From: Hetaerina americana
Lineage: Eukaryota; Arthropoda; Insecta; Odonata; Calopterygidae
Assembly (NCBI GenBank): GCA_022747635.1
Contig: JAKTNV010000004.1
Coordinates: 22,939,969-23,003,968 of the forward strand
Direction: 5' to 3'
DNA: 64,000 nt
The notes beneath the pieces were generated by a model, which did not search any database, was not told the origin of the DNA, and worked only from the letters and a program-made list of their open reading frames with translations. Shown here piece by piece: positions 21,832 through 33,867 of the stretch; within the stretch, counting starts at the first letter, position 1, and the number at the start of each line of letters is the position of its first letter. The position numbers were made by a program, and so were the translations under genes.

Positions 21832-24715
21832 CCTCCCCGGACTACAACCTTGACGTGATGGAACGGCTTGTGCGTTCCAATGACCCCTAGAGCTGTGCTG
21901 GCGGGAGTAACAATAATTGCTCCTGGTAGGGCCACCCATGCCAGATAGGTCGAAGCATAGGAGCCAGACGAAAAGTAGTTTGTATGTAGCGTCTGTTCCT
22001 CAGTGAGGCTGCTGCAATGGCGTCTGATCCCAGTGGGGTGGCCAGTAAGTGATGGTGTCACGTTAAAAACAATATTGAGGAAGGCAACGGGGAACCACCT
22101 CAATTATCATTTCCAAGATTTACATGATGGACAAAAAAGAGATTTAGAGTCGTGGCAATTACGAAGCTCGGCCCAATCGGCCGTGTGTTGTGCCCGGCAG
22201 CGGGAGAGGCAAGGCTTCCGCGGTCTTCATCCTACGAAACCCTTGCAAGGGAAAACCGGGAGCAGCAGGACAACAGACGCGGGAGAAGAAGACCAAATTC
22301 ATTAAAATAAGAACGTGGAATGTTAAGACAATGATGAGGACAGGGAAATTCGAGAATGTTAACCGCGAGATGGAAAGGGGAAATATCGATATTTTAGGTG
22401 TATGCAAGGTGAGATGGAAGGATAGCGGGGATTATTGGAGTGATGAGTATAGAATAACATACAGCGGCGGGGACGAGAGCCAATGAGGGGTTGCCATAGT
22501 GTTAAATGAAGAGGTAGGGAGAAGCGTAGTCAACATAGAGCAGGTAACGGATAGAATACTACTAGTAGAGATAAAAGCAGAACCGACGAACTTGGTTATT
22601 ATTCAGGTATACATGCCACCGAGCAACCATAAGGAAGAAGAGGTCGATAGGATATACGATCAGTTAGAGGACATATTCGCGTGTGCTCCTGCAGGGAAAC
22701 ATTGGATAGTGATGGGGGATTGGAATGCGACGGTAGGCGAAGGAAGAGATGGTGATGAGGTCGGGGACTACGGTTTAGGCATGAGGAATGACCGCGGGGA
22801 GAAAGCAGTCGAGTTCTGCAGGAGACAGGGCTTAGTCATCACCAACACTTGGTTTTATTACCACAAAAGACGCAGGTATACATGGAAAATGCCAGGTGAC
22901 TCGGAAAGGTATCAGCTAGATTATATCCTTATTAGACACAGATTTAGGAACCGTGTGATAAATTCGCAAAGCTTCCCGGGAGCGGATGCGGACTCAGACC
23001 ACAATTTAGTTGTCATGAAATGTAGCGTCCGTTTCAAAAAGATAAGGCCGGGGGTCAGAGTTAGAAAATGGAATGTAGAAGCATTAAATGGGTTGAAAAG
23101 GAAGGAATAGAAACAGGCGGTAGAGGAAATCATGGAGGATGGTAAAGAGCTAAGTACTATCGAATAAAAATGGGAAAGTATCAAGAAAGGGTTGTCTAAA
23201 GCCGCAAAAGACACTATTGGAACCGTTAACACCAGAAGGACTAGGAAACCATGGATCACGGATGAGATGATTACAAAGATGGATGAGCGGCGAAAATGGA
23301 AGAATATAAATACAGAATTAGGCAAAATGAAGAACAAAGAATTGAACAATAAATTGAGGCGGGCAACAAATAAAGCAAAAGAAGCATGGTGGAAGACGCA
23401 GTGCGAGGATATGGAAAGTCTGCAGAGGAAGGGTGAAATCGGTGCGCTGTACAGCAAAGTTAAATCGTTATCAGGAAGTAAGAAAGGAAGAGCTATGCTA
23501 ACAGTTAGAGATAAGGCGGGTAAGGTAATAGTTGACGCAGGAAAGATCCAAGAGAGTAAGGAATATATAGAAGAACTGTATAGTAAAGAGCTTAGACCAA
23601 AAAAGTTAGATATAGAAAAGGAACATGGCGTAGAGGAAGATAGCTTAATTCCAGGCATACTAGACAATGAGATAGAAAGGGCATTAAGGGAGATGAAACT
23701 AAATAAGGCCGTGGGGGTAGATAACATTCCCGTGGAACTTTTAAAATGCTTAGGAAAATGTGGGAGGAAGAGGCTATATGGGCTGATCCGTTGTATTTAT
23801 GAGGAGGGAATATGGCCGGAAGACTTTGTGGGATCAGTTTTAGTTCCTATTCCGAAAAAGGTAAAGGCCACGTCATGTGAGGACTATAGGACAATTAGTT
23901 TGATATCCCACGCAGCTAAAGTTGTTCTCAGGATCATAAACAAAAGGATAGAGAGTAGGGCAAATGATTACTTAGGGGATGATCAGTTTGGGTTTAGGAA
24001 GGGGAGAGGTACGCGTGATGCCTTTGCAGTACTGAGATTATTAATCGAGAGGAATAGAGAATACAATCAGGATGTATTTGCCTGTTTCGTAGATTTCGAA
24101 AAAGCGTTTGATATAGTGAACTGGGAAAAACTAATGGGTGTATTGCAGAAAATAGGAATATATTGGAGGGAAAGGAGGCTAATCCGCAACCTGTACATGT
24201 CTCAGACTGCTCAGGTGCGAGTGGGGAACGGAGAGTCCGGATAGGCAGTGCTAGGAAGAGGTGTAAGACAGGGTTGCCCATTATCATCGTTGCTGTTCAA
24301 CCTGTATGCAGAGGAAATGATTTAAGAGGCATGGGAAGAACTGGAGGTAGGAATGAAAGTGGGCGGGGAATTCGTAAAATCAGTTAGGGTTGCTGATGAC
24401 CAAGCTGTAGTTTGTCAGTCAGCCAAGGGATTGCAAGCATTGCTGAGTGAATTGCAAACTCAGTGCGACAGGTATGGGATGAGATTCAATATTGATAAAA
24501 AAAGGCTATGCAATTTTCTAGAAAGAAAAAGGTTAAGCTACAGATTAAAATAGGAGGGCAAAAACTAGAGCAGGTAGAACAGTTTACGTATCTCGGTAGT
24601 GTTTTGGACCAACACGGTCAAAGTAGTAAGGACGTAAGGAGAAGAATTGCGCTAGGCAAAGAGGCTTTCACAAGGATGAAGGAGTTGATGACAGGGACGT
24701 TGAGTAAGGAAAAAA
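21829..24715 (+). mobile_element. RTE-like (BovB-type) non-LTR retrotransposon, nearly full 5' end, 3' truncated
   Basis: The element begins beside the TA tract with a GC-richer untranslated leader of about 450 bp. The leader includes the block ggaaggcaacggggaaccac, often seen in insect LINE and SINE leaders. The ORF follows with an APE-type endonuclease and then a reverse transcriptase. Homology stops at about 24715, inside the segment after the thumb, and leads into an A-rich tract (aaaaaaataaata). The usual C-terminal block (xLYGxExWT) and 3' UTR are absent. Loss of the 3' end rather than the 5' end is unusual for LINEs and suggests a deletion, premature polyadenylation of the source RNA, or a later insertion. 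Confidence 0.85.
22301..24715 (+). pseudogene. RTE-like ORF: endonuclease and reverse transcriptase, inactivated
   Basis: One reading frame carries the homology from about 22301 to 24500, then shifts by one base at an A-run near 24497-24508. Endonuclease: TWNVKTMMRTGK at the start, ILGVCKVRW where the metal-binding Glu is replaced by Lys, GDWNATVG, QLDYIL, then SDHNLV at the end. Reverse transcriptase: NKAVGVDNIPVELLK, FRKGRGTRDAFAV, DFEKAFDIVNW (motif A), GVRQGCPLSSLLFNLY (motif B) and VRVADDQAV (motif C, with V for the usual Y/F before ADD). In-frame stops lie at 22484, 23108, 23165, 24242 and 24323. Most stops and the Glu-to-Lys change fit point mutations in a dead copy. Confidence 0.85.
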
Positions 24716-24740
24716 ATAAATATATACCCATATACTGATG

Positions 24741-27315
24741 AGAAGTTGATATTTTTCAATTCTTGCGTGCGTGCAGTCAGATTTGGCCTAAATAATTTCG
24801 ACCTTTTTTAATAAAACGTTACCTATTGCCTCTAAAACAGAGACTCTATATTTACAAGTCCAGCCAGCCGGCAAAGACTTAACCCTTATTATCAATTCCC
24901 ATAGCAGGATTTTGATAAGAAATGCTAAAAGAAGGTTTTTCCGGAAATATAAAAATTTAGGTTAGCAAACGAGTTTCTACATAAAGATTATCACATAGAT
25001 TAACAATGTTCTTAACTTCATGGGATTGGACACTTTATGGTCAGTTTTTTTCACATGATAACACAAGTTCCACGTTCCTTTTCTTATTTTTCTTTCTCTA
25101 TCATCATTGCCGAAAATATACACCGTAAATTTGATTTATAAAGTAAATACATCAGCCACTGCCATCAATAAGTGTTTATCCTCCTTGTTAAATTTTCTTC
25201 TTTTCTGACCAAATTTCCTTTGAAATATTGATAATATTTTAATTCACTTTCTTCATGTGACTACGCAAAAGAGGCTTTTACACTTTCCCGCTGAATTTTA
25301 ATGCAGGTAAGATGAAAGGAGAAAAAGATAACGTTTGTTATTTCCGCTTTTACAATTAAATGAATCATACGAAACCTTTATTTCAGAGGGAATATTTTCA
25401 TAGGTGTATATGGAAAATACATATACTGCACCGATAGCAAACACCAAGGGGGTGTGGGTGGTAAAAACTTTATTAAGATCTAATGAAAAACTCAAAGGTG
25501 TAATAATGTTAGTGATTTTTCGTCATTGCAAAATGGCGTGGTTTATCATAATGAAGACGGTAAAATCGGGCGCACTAAACTGTTTAATAGGTGCATGTTG
25601 TCATATCAGGCATGTTCAGTGAAGTTAAAGCTTAAGTTATGGAAAACGTCGTCCGCATTCCAGCCCTTAGGGCAATGGTGCACTCGAATGTGCAGTTTGA
25701 AGACAAGGGGTCGTGGTCACCATGCGCATGACCCGAAAGCAGGATACCCAGCTGAGGGAGCCAAATGAGGTTAGCTAACGTGCACGAACAAAGCCAGAGT
25801 TTATGTTGACAGCGGCAAATCGTGGTGCTTGTTGAGGACTCGTAGATGGAATATCTACGAAATGTAAGAACTAAATTTTGATATTTTTTGTAAGGCGCTG
25901 AAATTTCTTCGTTGAAGCAAGGCGAAATTTGTAGATTTGAGGCTTTTAAGAAGTGAGTTTGTAGAAGAAATGGGAAAGGGAAATGAGCGTTAAGAAAAAT
26001 AAACGAAGAGGTACTACGCTTGTAGGGAGAGTATCGTTGCGGGAAATCAGAAAAAAGTGAGAAAAAAGTTATTCCGAATTGCAAAATAATAAATACCATT
26101 GTGGGGTTCTCGGTTGTGTCCTGTTAAGCAAGGTTTATAAATGAGGAGGAGCTCAGATCGTTCCCATCCAAAACTAGCCTCAAGTGGTATTAACTTTGCC
26201 TTGAGTTATTGAATTGCCTTAAATACTGCGAATGACAATAGCAGGGATAAGATGAAATTAATAGATATTTTACGCCTATCACTCTGAAAAATAACTAAAA
26301 ATATTACAGAAATATTATAGACTTCATTCAAACAAACCTGTAAAATATTGACTATATTTCAGGAAATAAAATCAAGAACTGAATATTTGGCACGAAAACA
26401 AAAATTAAGCGAGGGACAAGACGAGATTTAAGGGAATCTCTATCTCGAGACACGACAGGAAAAAAAGGCTAACATAAATGTCGCCTCATTTTCGGTCAAC
26501 ACCACTTGGGTGTATAAATATCATATATCCTATCCGCAAGATTTTTTTCTTTCACTCTATATTCCCATCCACGCGCATGAATTTATATCTCGGCTTTAAT
26601 AAGGCCGTCGCTTCCTCATATTTTTCCTCATTATCGCACCGCTTGTTTCAAAAGCATCTTCCTTTTCTACATTTTTTTCTATCAACGCTCTAGTTTCACA
26701 AATATTTTTCGTTACTTTTCATAAATCAGAAAAAAAACCTACTTCCCCATTGGAAATGAAGTCACTGGTTATACTAAAAGTTCCGTAAAACACTATTATT
26801 CTATCAATCGGGTCTTCAGTCCCTGAAATAAAAGAAACCCTTCATCCTGGGAAAAGTAAAAGAAAAATAATGATTAAATCTCGAAAGAAAAGTCTTTTAA
26901 AAACTTAGGCGCATAGCCAATGTAAGGTAAATTCCTGGCGAGCAAAATGAAATTTCTTTCGGCAATATTATCCGTAAAGTTTGGTGGCTTTAAAAAGGCG
27001 ATGCTATTCCTAACATTTTACTTCATGAAAGCGTTATGAAAAGTTGCAGTAAGTTTATAAACGAGTAAAAAATAACGTTGGCACCAGAGTGGAGCATGAA
27101 TGAAATGGCCATAACCCTCCACTCCTGAGTAATTACAAGACAGCTATCCATTGATTTCCTCAAGATTGAAAAATTATTTTCGAAACTGAAATTAAGGCTC
27201 TAAATATAGTATTTATGAAATCGCGCATGCGGAAACATCAAGGTGGGAGAAAACTAGATATAATGGAAGAATGGAAGGAAAAACTTCATTTTTGAGCAGA
27301 AAAGTGGTATATTTC

Positions 27316-27318
<3 letters not shown>
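24741..27318. other. AT-rich non-coding stretch
   Basis: Nothing supported. A slightly GC-richer piece at 25640-25850 contains short frames on both strands without motif. Confidence 0.5.

Positions 27319-27384
<66 letters not shown>
27319..27384. repeat. (TA)n microsatellite, left of the palindrome
   Basis: About 32 TA units end exactly where the left arm of the inverted repeat begins. Confidence 0.95.
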
Positions 27385-27389
<5 letters not shown>

Positions 27390-27610
27390 CACAGATGTAG
27401 ATTTTTAGAATATAGAGACACAAAGAAAGGACACTCACAATTTGTTATTTTACGTTTCGACAGCACGGCTGTCGTCTTCAGAAATGAATTTCTGAAGATT
27501 TGGATTTCTGAAGACGACAGCCGTGCTGTCGAAACGTAAAATAACAAATTGTGAGTGTCCTTTCTTTGTGTCTCTATATTCTAAAAATCTACATCTGTGT
27601 TTTTATATAT
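27379..27610. repeat. perfect inverted repeat with 107-bp arms and hammerhead-like hairpins
   Basis: The left arm 27379-27485 and right arm 27504-27610 are exact reverse complements as I read them, around an 18-bp spacer. Each arm contains, reading outward, CUGAAGA, then a strong hairpin GACAGC-CGU-GCUGUC, then GAAAC (right arm 27508-27535 plus strand; left arm 27454-27481 minus strand). CUGAAGA differs from the hammerhead box only at the variable position 7. One extra C sits between box and stem, so the fold is not canonical. TA tracts lie on both sides. As RNA, either strand would form a hairpin of over 100 bp. Confidence 0.9.
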
Positions 27611-27643
27611 TTGTGTGTCGCCGATGAGCGTTCCATTTCGAAG

Positions 27644-27649
<6 letters not shown>

Positions 27650-27708
<59 letters not shown>
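27650..27708. repeat. (TA)n microsatellite, right of the palindrome
   Basis: About 29 TA units, 40 bp beyond the right arm. Confidence 0.95.
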
Positions 27709-27714
<6 letters not shown>

Positions 27715-28943
27715 ACATTCACGCAAACTTGAGCGAAAATTATAATCATTACTGAGGATTTGGACAAAACATTAAAACACATCTAAAAGGTTGAAATTAA
27801 TGCAACACCAGGATTTTCGATAAAAGAACGGTTCTTCATGAGCGCGAAATATGAATATTTTTTGCATATAAATGAGTTTTCAATGGAAAATTCATGAGAT
27901 ATTCCTGGCAAAAAGTTAAAGAGATGAATATACAAAAAAGGAGAAATCAGTCATAGAAATCCTCGATACATTTTCCGCCATTTAATCTATAGATAATTTT
28001 TCTAAAGTTATCAATTGCCTAGGATTGCTAAAACATTAGCTTCGTAGAAACAGAAGGTTTCCTTACAGAAATATTTGAATAATCTTTCGATATCAAAGTA
28101 AATAAGCCCGATTTTATTTAGTTTAAAAAATACTGTCGTAAAAAACATAACGTTCGTTGCACAATATTTCTTCGGAAGCGATAATTATATAAGTATGTTG
28201 GGAAAAGGGAGCACAAGGGAGAATAGATTGAATACAGTCAGTCATCGCCTATTAAACATAGAAGTATGTGAAAGAAATGAAGCATTAAAGAATACACAGA
28301 TTACAGTTAGTCATCGCCTATAAGTGCAAATAACAAATATATAACAGAAAAGATGCAATACTTCAGCCTAGGAATGTAGGGGAAATAAATTCCTTTGAAA
28401 TCCCAGGGTAAATATTAATTCAGAATATACATTCTTTAGGGCAGATAAATCTTTTCTCCCTTGCCGAGAAATCATTTATGCGTGTCTCAATTAGGGAATA
28501 TTGCGGTTATGAAGTTGTTTTGAATATGTTTGTAGGAATGCAATGACGACACCAATATTAATATTTTTCAATAGCAGTACATGGAAAATGTTTTTTACTG
28601 CCTTTTATAGTAAAAATGATACATATTTGATCTGATCTGTGATACAATTTGGCACAAAAACCTTTAACTGCGGCACTATATGTGGACTCATATTTATTTT
28701 AAAAAATTCTAGACATGAATTTGTGCATATATATTAAATCAGATTAAATCTTTGCAATTAAGCTACGTGAATCCTAAGAATAAACACTTGTTTTAATTGG
28801 AATTACTATCATATTCACACTCATTCACATGTCACTTTTGTTCAACCTGAAGGTTGATTTTATTAAATTAAGGTAGATTATAGGGTAAAGAACCAATTCC
28901 AGTCCCATAACATTGGAGTTCCACACTTAGACGAGTAGTAATA
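27709..28943. other. AT-rich non-coding stretch
   Basis: No feature. A 12-to-20-bp phrase, agtcatcgcctat, occurs twice (about 28240 and 28307) in a short imperfect tandem duplication. Confidence 0.5.
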
Positions 28944-29818
28944 CAGGGTCGCACCCAAAAGTGGTAGGACTGATTTTTTTACAATAATTTTATTGATGAT
29001 ATACTTACATAGACTTAATAATCTTCAAAGTATGCTCCTTCAGCTGCTTCACACTTAGTATAACGTTTCTTCCATTCCCCGTACGCCCGCTGAAAATTTT
29101 CTTTGGGGATGTTGCCGTTGATGACCCTCGTCAAAGCCTCTTGAACGGCCTTTATCGAGTCAAAACGTCGTCCCTTGAGCTGTCTTTTCATCAGGGGGAA
29201 GAAGAAGAAGTCCGGTGGTGCCAGATCGGGAGAATAGGGTGGGTGCGGCAACGTGGCAACGCCGTATTTGGCCAGGAGCTGTCTGACGACGAGCGCGCCA
29301 TGGCAGAATTTTCGGCACCATCTTGGCGCACACCGGCGCACACCTTGCGTATGGCCAAATCCTGTGAAATAATGCGTTGGACGTTAGATACAGACAGACC
29401 CTAATGGTCTGCAATTTCTTCACTGGTTAAGCGTCGGTCTGTGTTCAGCAGTGTCCTCACTCTGTCCACATTCGTGTCGGTTCTTGCCGTCGACGGCCGT
29501 CCGGAGCGATGGTCGTCTTCAACGAGCTCCCTACCCTCTTTAAACAACTTGTGCCACTCAAATATTGTGGAACGGCTTAAGGCAGTGTCCCCATTAGCCT
29601 GCTTGATCATATCGAGGGTCTCAGTTGCCGTCTTCCTTCCGACGCGGACAAAAAACTTGCTTCACTAAAAACGGTGTCCTCACTCAACGACAGCCCGCAG
29701 GCGACTGAGGTTGGTGTCGGTCTGTTGCTAAGAGCACCTTACTTTGCCAAGCAGACCCCCTCCACCGCTCCGTTCGCGCCAGAGAAAATCAGTCCTACCA
29801 CTTTTGGGTGCAACCCTG
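28944..29818 (-). mobile_element. internally deleted mariner, family 1, copy 2
   Basis: Inverted repeats of about 34 bp (cagggtcgcacccaaaagtg at left; the complement at 29785-29818) are flanked by an intact TA duplication at 28942-28943 and 29819-29820. It is 875 bp long and nearly identical to copy 1 over shared parts. It additionally lacks about 65 bp around the start codon and carries a 10-bp duplication near 29330. The catalytic-core deletion and the TAG stop after SEEIADH are the same as in copy 1, so both descend from one deleted progenitor. Confidence 0.9.
29015..29640 (-). pseudogene. mariner transposase relic, start codon and catalytic core missing
   Basis: The frame picks up inside the HTH region (MIKQANGDTALSRSTIFEWH), continues through ELVEDDHRSGRPSTARTD to SEEIADH, and meets the TAG at 29403-29401. 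Beyond the stop, ISQDLAIRK is still readable. The core with the first two catalytic Asp is gone. The C-terminal frame, from about 29341 to 29015, starts beside the junction: CHGALVVRQLLAKYG, then HPPYSPDLAPPDFFFFP, which keeps the third Asp, and it ends YFEDY at a natural stop. It encodes no working enzyme, though its TIRs look fit to be mobilised in trans. Confidence 0.85.
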
Positions 29819-30902
29819 TATAACAAATACGACTTTACTACAAACTTGAAACTCAGTTAAAGTTGTTTGACGATTAATCAACAATACATATAGCTTTTCT
29901 AACGACATGAAACAATTTTTCTTCTATTTTCAACTAAATCCTATTTCGGAATATCGTAATAATCTACCAAATAAAAATTAAACTAAGTTTTATTAACGAT
30001 AACTATTTGGACTCCCCTTCTTTCATGGCATTAGTGAAAGCAAAGAGCCGTGGGTGATGTGACTCGCAGATTATATCCTCAAAAAACCCTCGCCGTAAAT
30101 CGGAAGATATGAACTACAGGAAGCTAAAAATGACCCGTAAAAGAAATAAGAACCTCCATCTCCCTTCATCAAAATCCGATTCAGCCCGCCAGAGTCTCCA
30201 GGAAGTTACGCCACGGGGATGCGCTGCTATTCGCTTAGTCAGACTTCATTCGGAGAGAAAGGAGTAATTTGCATCCTCGTGGCACGAAGCAACCTCCATA
30301 CGCGGTGCATACAAATGCACACAACGCGCTGCTTTATGTCTACTTCCCCTTCCTTTTGCGTGAGAGGAAACCATCTCATGAACTGCATTTCCTCACAATT
30401 TGCGCAAAGGTTTACACTCGGCATTAGTGTGCCCAAGGCCTTGGCGTTGGATTCTCCCTCCACGCCGACTCTCAAACGGTTAGAATAAAATCCCTTCTTG
30501 ACCAATGAGATTTATTTCACCACTTAGTTGCTGCTCATCCGTTTGAACAAAATTGGGAACATATAAGCGACGCTTTTTTCGGAGAAGGGCTCAATTTAAA
30601 GATATTTTAGCCACGAAACATTATCAGTGAATTCTGAAATTTGACTTAGTCTTGAAGAGTTCATTTTAAACTTCTGAAAAATTATTCCAATATTGCATCG
30701 TTTTAACTCCAGCATTATAAAAACATAGAGAGATATTTCATTTACTCGGAAAAGCTAACTGTGTAATATTCCGATCAGGATTATCCTAAATGCGTTTGTC
30801 ACTTTTACCAAAGTTAGAGTTGACTAATGACAATTATCTTGTTTAAGTAATCCCAGTAATAGCAGTTCTAGTTTAAGAAAATAAGCTCTAATGGCGCAGA
30901 CC
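29819..30902. other. non-coding stretch
   Basis: Mostly AT-rich. Around 30180-30490 it is GC-richer, with open frames on both strands and no known motif. Confidence 0.45.
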
Positions 30903-30924
30903 GTTTTACACCGCACATCATCAG
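30903..30924 (-). ncRNA. decayed hammerhead-like motif
   Basis: The minus strand reads CUGAUGA (30924-30918), then a short GC-rich stretch with no intact stem II, then AAAAC followed by ggtctgcgcc. The following phrase resembles the tail after GAAAC at 33988 (tagtagcacc). Only the box and the AAAC remain, so the call leans on resemblance to the other loci. Confidence 0.25.
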
Positions 30925-31269
30925 TGCACTTTGCCGAAAGGGTCCAAATTGGGGTATGTTAGGGCACCAGCCTTAAATTATGTTCAATAAAGGCAACATA
31001 AAAGGTTATCAATTGCAGGTTGCAAATATCCTATTTTTGCTGTTGTAAAGCAGTACAGTCTACGGGTATTTTATAGTTGTCACTAAAACTAGTAAGGACC
31101 TCACAGAGTGAAGAAAATTTTATTTTGATGTTAATATTAGAAATTATCATTATTCAATTTTTAATCCTGTACCAAAAAAATAAATTTACTTTTTTTAGAG
31201 ACTGACTCGTGATATCTATCTTTTTTTCTAAATTTTGTGAAATTACAAAGCTTAAAGCTTACAAGCTTT

Positions 31270-31545
31270 ACAAAGCTTAAAGACTTTTTGGCAGGAAAAA
31301 GATTTGACAGCGATGAAGAACTTAAAGAAGGAGTGACCCTGTATCTCAATGAGCTGGCGGCGAAGGACTATGCAGCAGGAATACAGAAACTTGTCACACG
31401 TTATGACAAATGCCTTAATTTGCTTGGAGATTATGTTGAGAAGTAGTTTAAAGTATCCTCTTTCAAATAAAATTTTTTATGTTTGTTAATATTTACTTTT
31501 GTGTCTTTATTTCAAGAACGGGTACTACTTTCCGGATGACCCTCG
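31270..31545 (+). mobile_element. truncated mariner, family 2, C-terminus and 3' TIR only
   Basis: The segment encodes the last 56 or so residues of the family 2 transposase (FLAGKRFDSDEELKEGV, then NELAAKDYAAGIQKLVTRYD, ending GDYVEK) and stops at 31446. The 3' UTR and right TIR follow, with a TA at 31546-31547. The part GKRFDSDEELKEGV is missing from the two deleted copies at 52.8 and 55.2 kb, so this piece comes from a longer relative. Its left edge abuts a patch of AAGCTT-rich repeats (31243-31275); the left TIR is gone. Confidence 0.85.
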
Positions 31546-33409
31546 TATTAATAATCTAGTCTAAAAAGTATTAGAAATACGTGAATTTCACTGGAAAACA
31601 TCTTGTTCAGCGATCGGTCGTTCGTTATTCAATTAATATAAACAATTGTTTAGAAAATAAAAAAATAATTACTTCAGTTTATCCTTGATGTGACATAATG
31701 TCCTTGGCAAGGTTCATAAGAATTGATACCTACAATTACAAAACATTGCACTCATGATGTTCAATGATATAATATATAATTTACTAATTGGATCAATCAG
31801 TCTTTGTTATCTCATGTTACGTGAGAAGGAGAGAGTATAACGCAGGCTTAAAACAGAATTTCTCTCCTAGGATGTATCTTTGCATTGCATCATTGCCTTC
31901 TCTATGCGCATGAGTTCAAAATAATTCGGAGCAGGGCGAATAACGGTCAATGCTTTACGCCATTTTCATTCTTTCTTCCTGTTGATAGGCCATTTATTCC
32001 GGCAGACTGTTGGAATCAATTCAAATTTTTATTTCCAGAATTTGTTGTAAATCACATCAGCATTGTTGTCTATACTATATGGTCGTAGCACATAAAATAA
32101 GTAGCTGCGAGGAGAATTCCGATTTGAACCACGCCGACGACCGTAATTCAAAGTCCAGCTTCAGTAATTTTTTTATGCGTAAGTATACTGATTTTCGGTA
32201 CATTTTCTTGCTGGGTGAATGGATTTCTATTGCATTTATTCTTCCTTCACATGCATATTTAAGCTCGGTCTCTAAGTTTCTTCTGTCAGTAGTTGTTTAT
32301 TTCCTAAGTGGATTTCTTATCGATACCACACCGATTCTTAAAATACCACCATCTCAAACACCAATGACGTGTTCCATATAGCTGAAAATGACCTCAACTA
32401 CCGGTCTGGCTACCTAATAACGGAAAGATTTCCAAAAATGATTAAAATGAAAGTTAACTTTTCTTATTTGGGTATTTAATCGGCCTGCGTGAAAGTTTCC
32501 TCGCGATTCTTGGGGTGAGAGAGAGATATATGTATTTCAACGGCCAAAGTAAACTAAATTGGCGTCTCAAAAAGTAATGTCACCCAGATATTACTTACGG
32601 CACCCTAATCGTATTGCGGTGCTGAATCGGCTCGCAATGACCAACATTCATAAGCAGGCTCCATACGAGTATACAAATAGATCGTGGTGGCTTCAAGAGT
32701 CGCTGGGTCACTTCAGTTCACATTTAGTGGATAGTAATAAACTTTAGTAAAAACCCATTCAGTTTATAAGTAATATAAGATCTTTCCAAATTTGTGACAA
32801 GAACTCTAAAAATTATATTTTTCCTGAACCATCGTTTTTTAAATTCTCCGATTTTAGCTGTCTTACTATACCAATAAATTTAAAGGAACCCGGAAGATCC
32901 CGTTGTGCCATCTTCATTTGACGGAATTATAAAACTAATAATTCAAAACATTTTATCAAGATGACGTGTTTGATATCTCAATATAACTTCTTTAATGGTT
33001 ATGATTACGGTGGGGAAAATTATTTGGGTGTTACACATTCATGTATTTTTGTTTCCGATTACTGATCCCAAAAGTATATTTACGACAATTTTACCTTATG
33101 AATTTTCTTTTTTTTAAGTAGCTTGATTTAACCTTATTTGCAAAAAATTTATTGATTACTTTAATTCAAATTGAAACTAATCGTTTACACAAGTTTTTAA
33201 TAAAGTGATTATGGAAATTGATAACACCTGAGAGCAGACTGCATGCCATACATGGTCCTGTTTTACATTAAAATTGAGACATAAAATAAAATCAATCGCT
33301 GAGTTGGCTTTTGGTATTTCATTTAATCTCCATGAGATAAGGATTGAAGCTCACACCTATTCATTCCAAGATGTAAAACTAACCAGACTCAATTCTTTTC
33401 CTCGCTTTT
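31546..33409. other. AT-rich non-coding stretch
   Basis: No feature supported; the 123-codon frame at 32010-32381 is hydrophobic in its second half but has no motif and no splice context I trust. Confidence 0.45.
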
Positions 33410-33475
33410 ACTGGAACTAAAAGTTTAAATAAATCTTTAAACTTTTAAAGATTTATTTAAACTTTTAGTTCTAGT
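33410..33475. repeat. 30-bp inverted repeat with a 6-base loop
   Basis: Arms 33410-33439 and 33446-33475 match with a single mismatch (actggaac versus actagaac in complement). This is a near-perfect AT-rich hairpin of unknown origin. Confidence 0.9.
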
Positions 33476-33867
33476 CGTAAAATAAGACGTTATACACGTC
33501 TTCTTTCATTAGAATAAGAATCATGGCAAAGTAAAATTAAATTATATCATAGCAACTTGTGATAGAAAATTTATTTCAACGGGCTCCTCATATTGTAATA
33601 AAACTGTGAATAAATGGAGTGAACTTGATCAAACATTAGCCGAAATAGTATAGCACTGGGTTGAAAAATAACCTCTAAGACGCTCAAAAATGCATCCTTT
33701 GTGATTCAAATACCTATTAAAGATGTACAGCTTTAATACATTCTTTGTGCATGCTTGAGCTACTTAAAATAATGTGGCAGGTGAAATAAACAATTCAAAT
33801 CAGTATACTAGCCAAACTAAATGGGTAAATAAAATCAAAAACAGGCACTTCGATAAAAGGGCTTGAC

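Noticed and set aside
22921..23727. 268-codon minus-strand frame
   Set aside because: It is the antisense shadow of the RTE-like ORF, whose motifs are on the plus strand.
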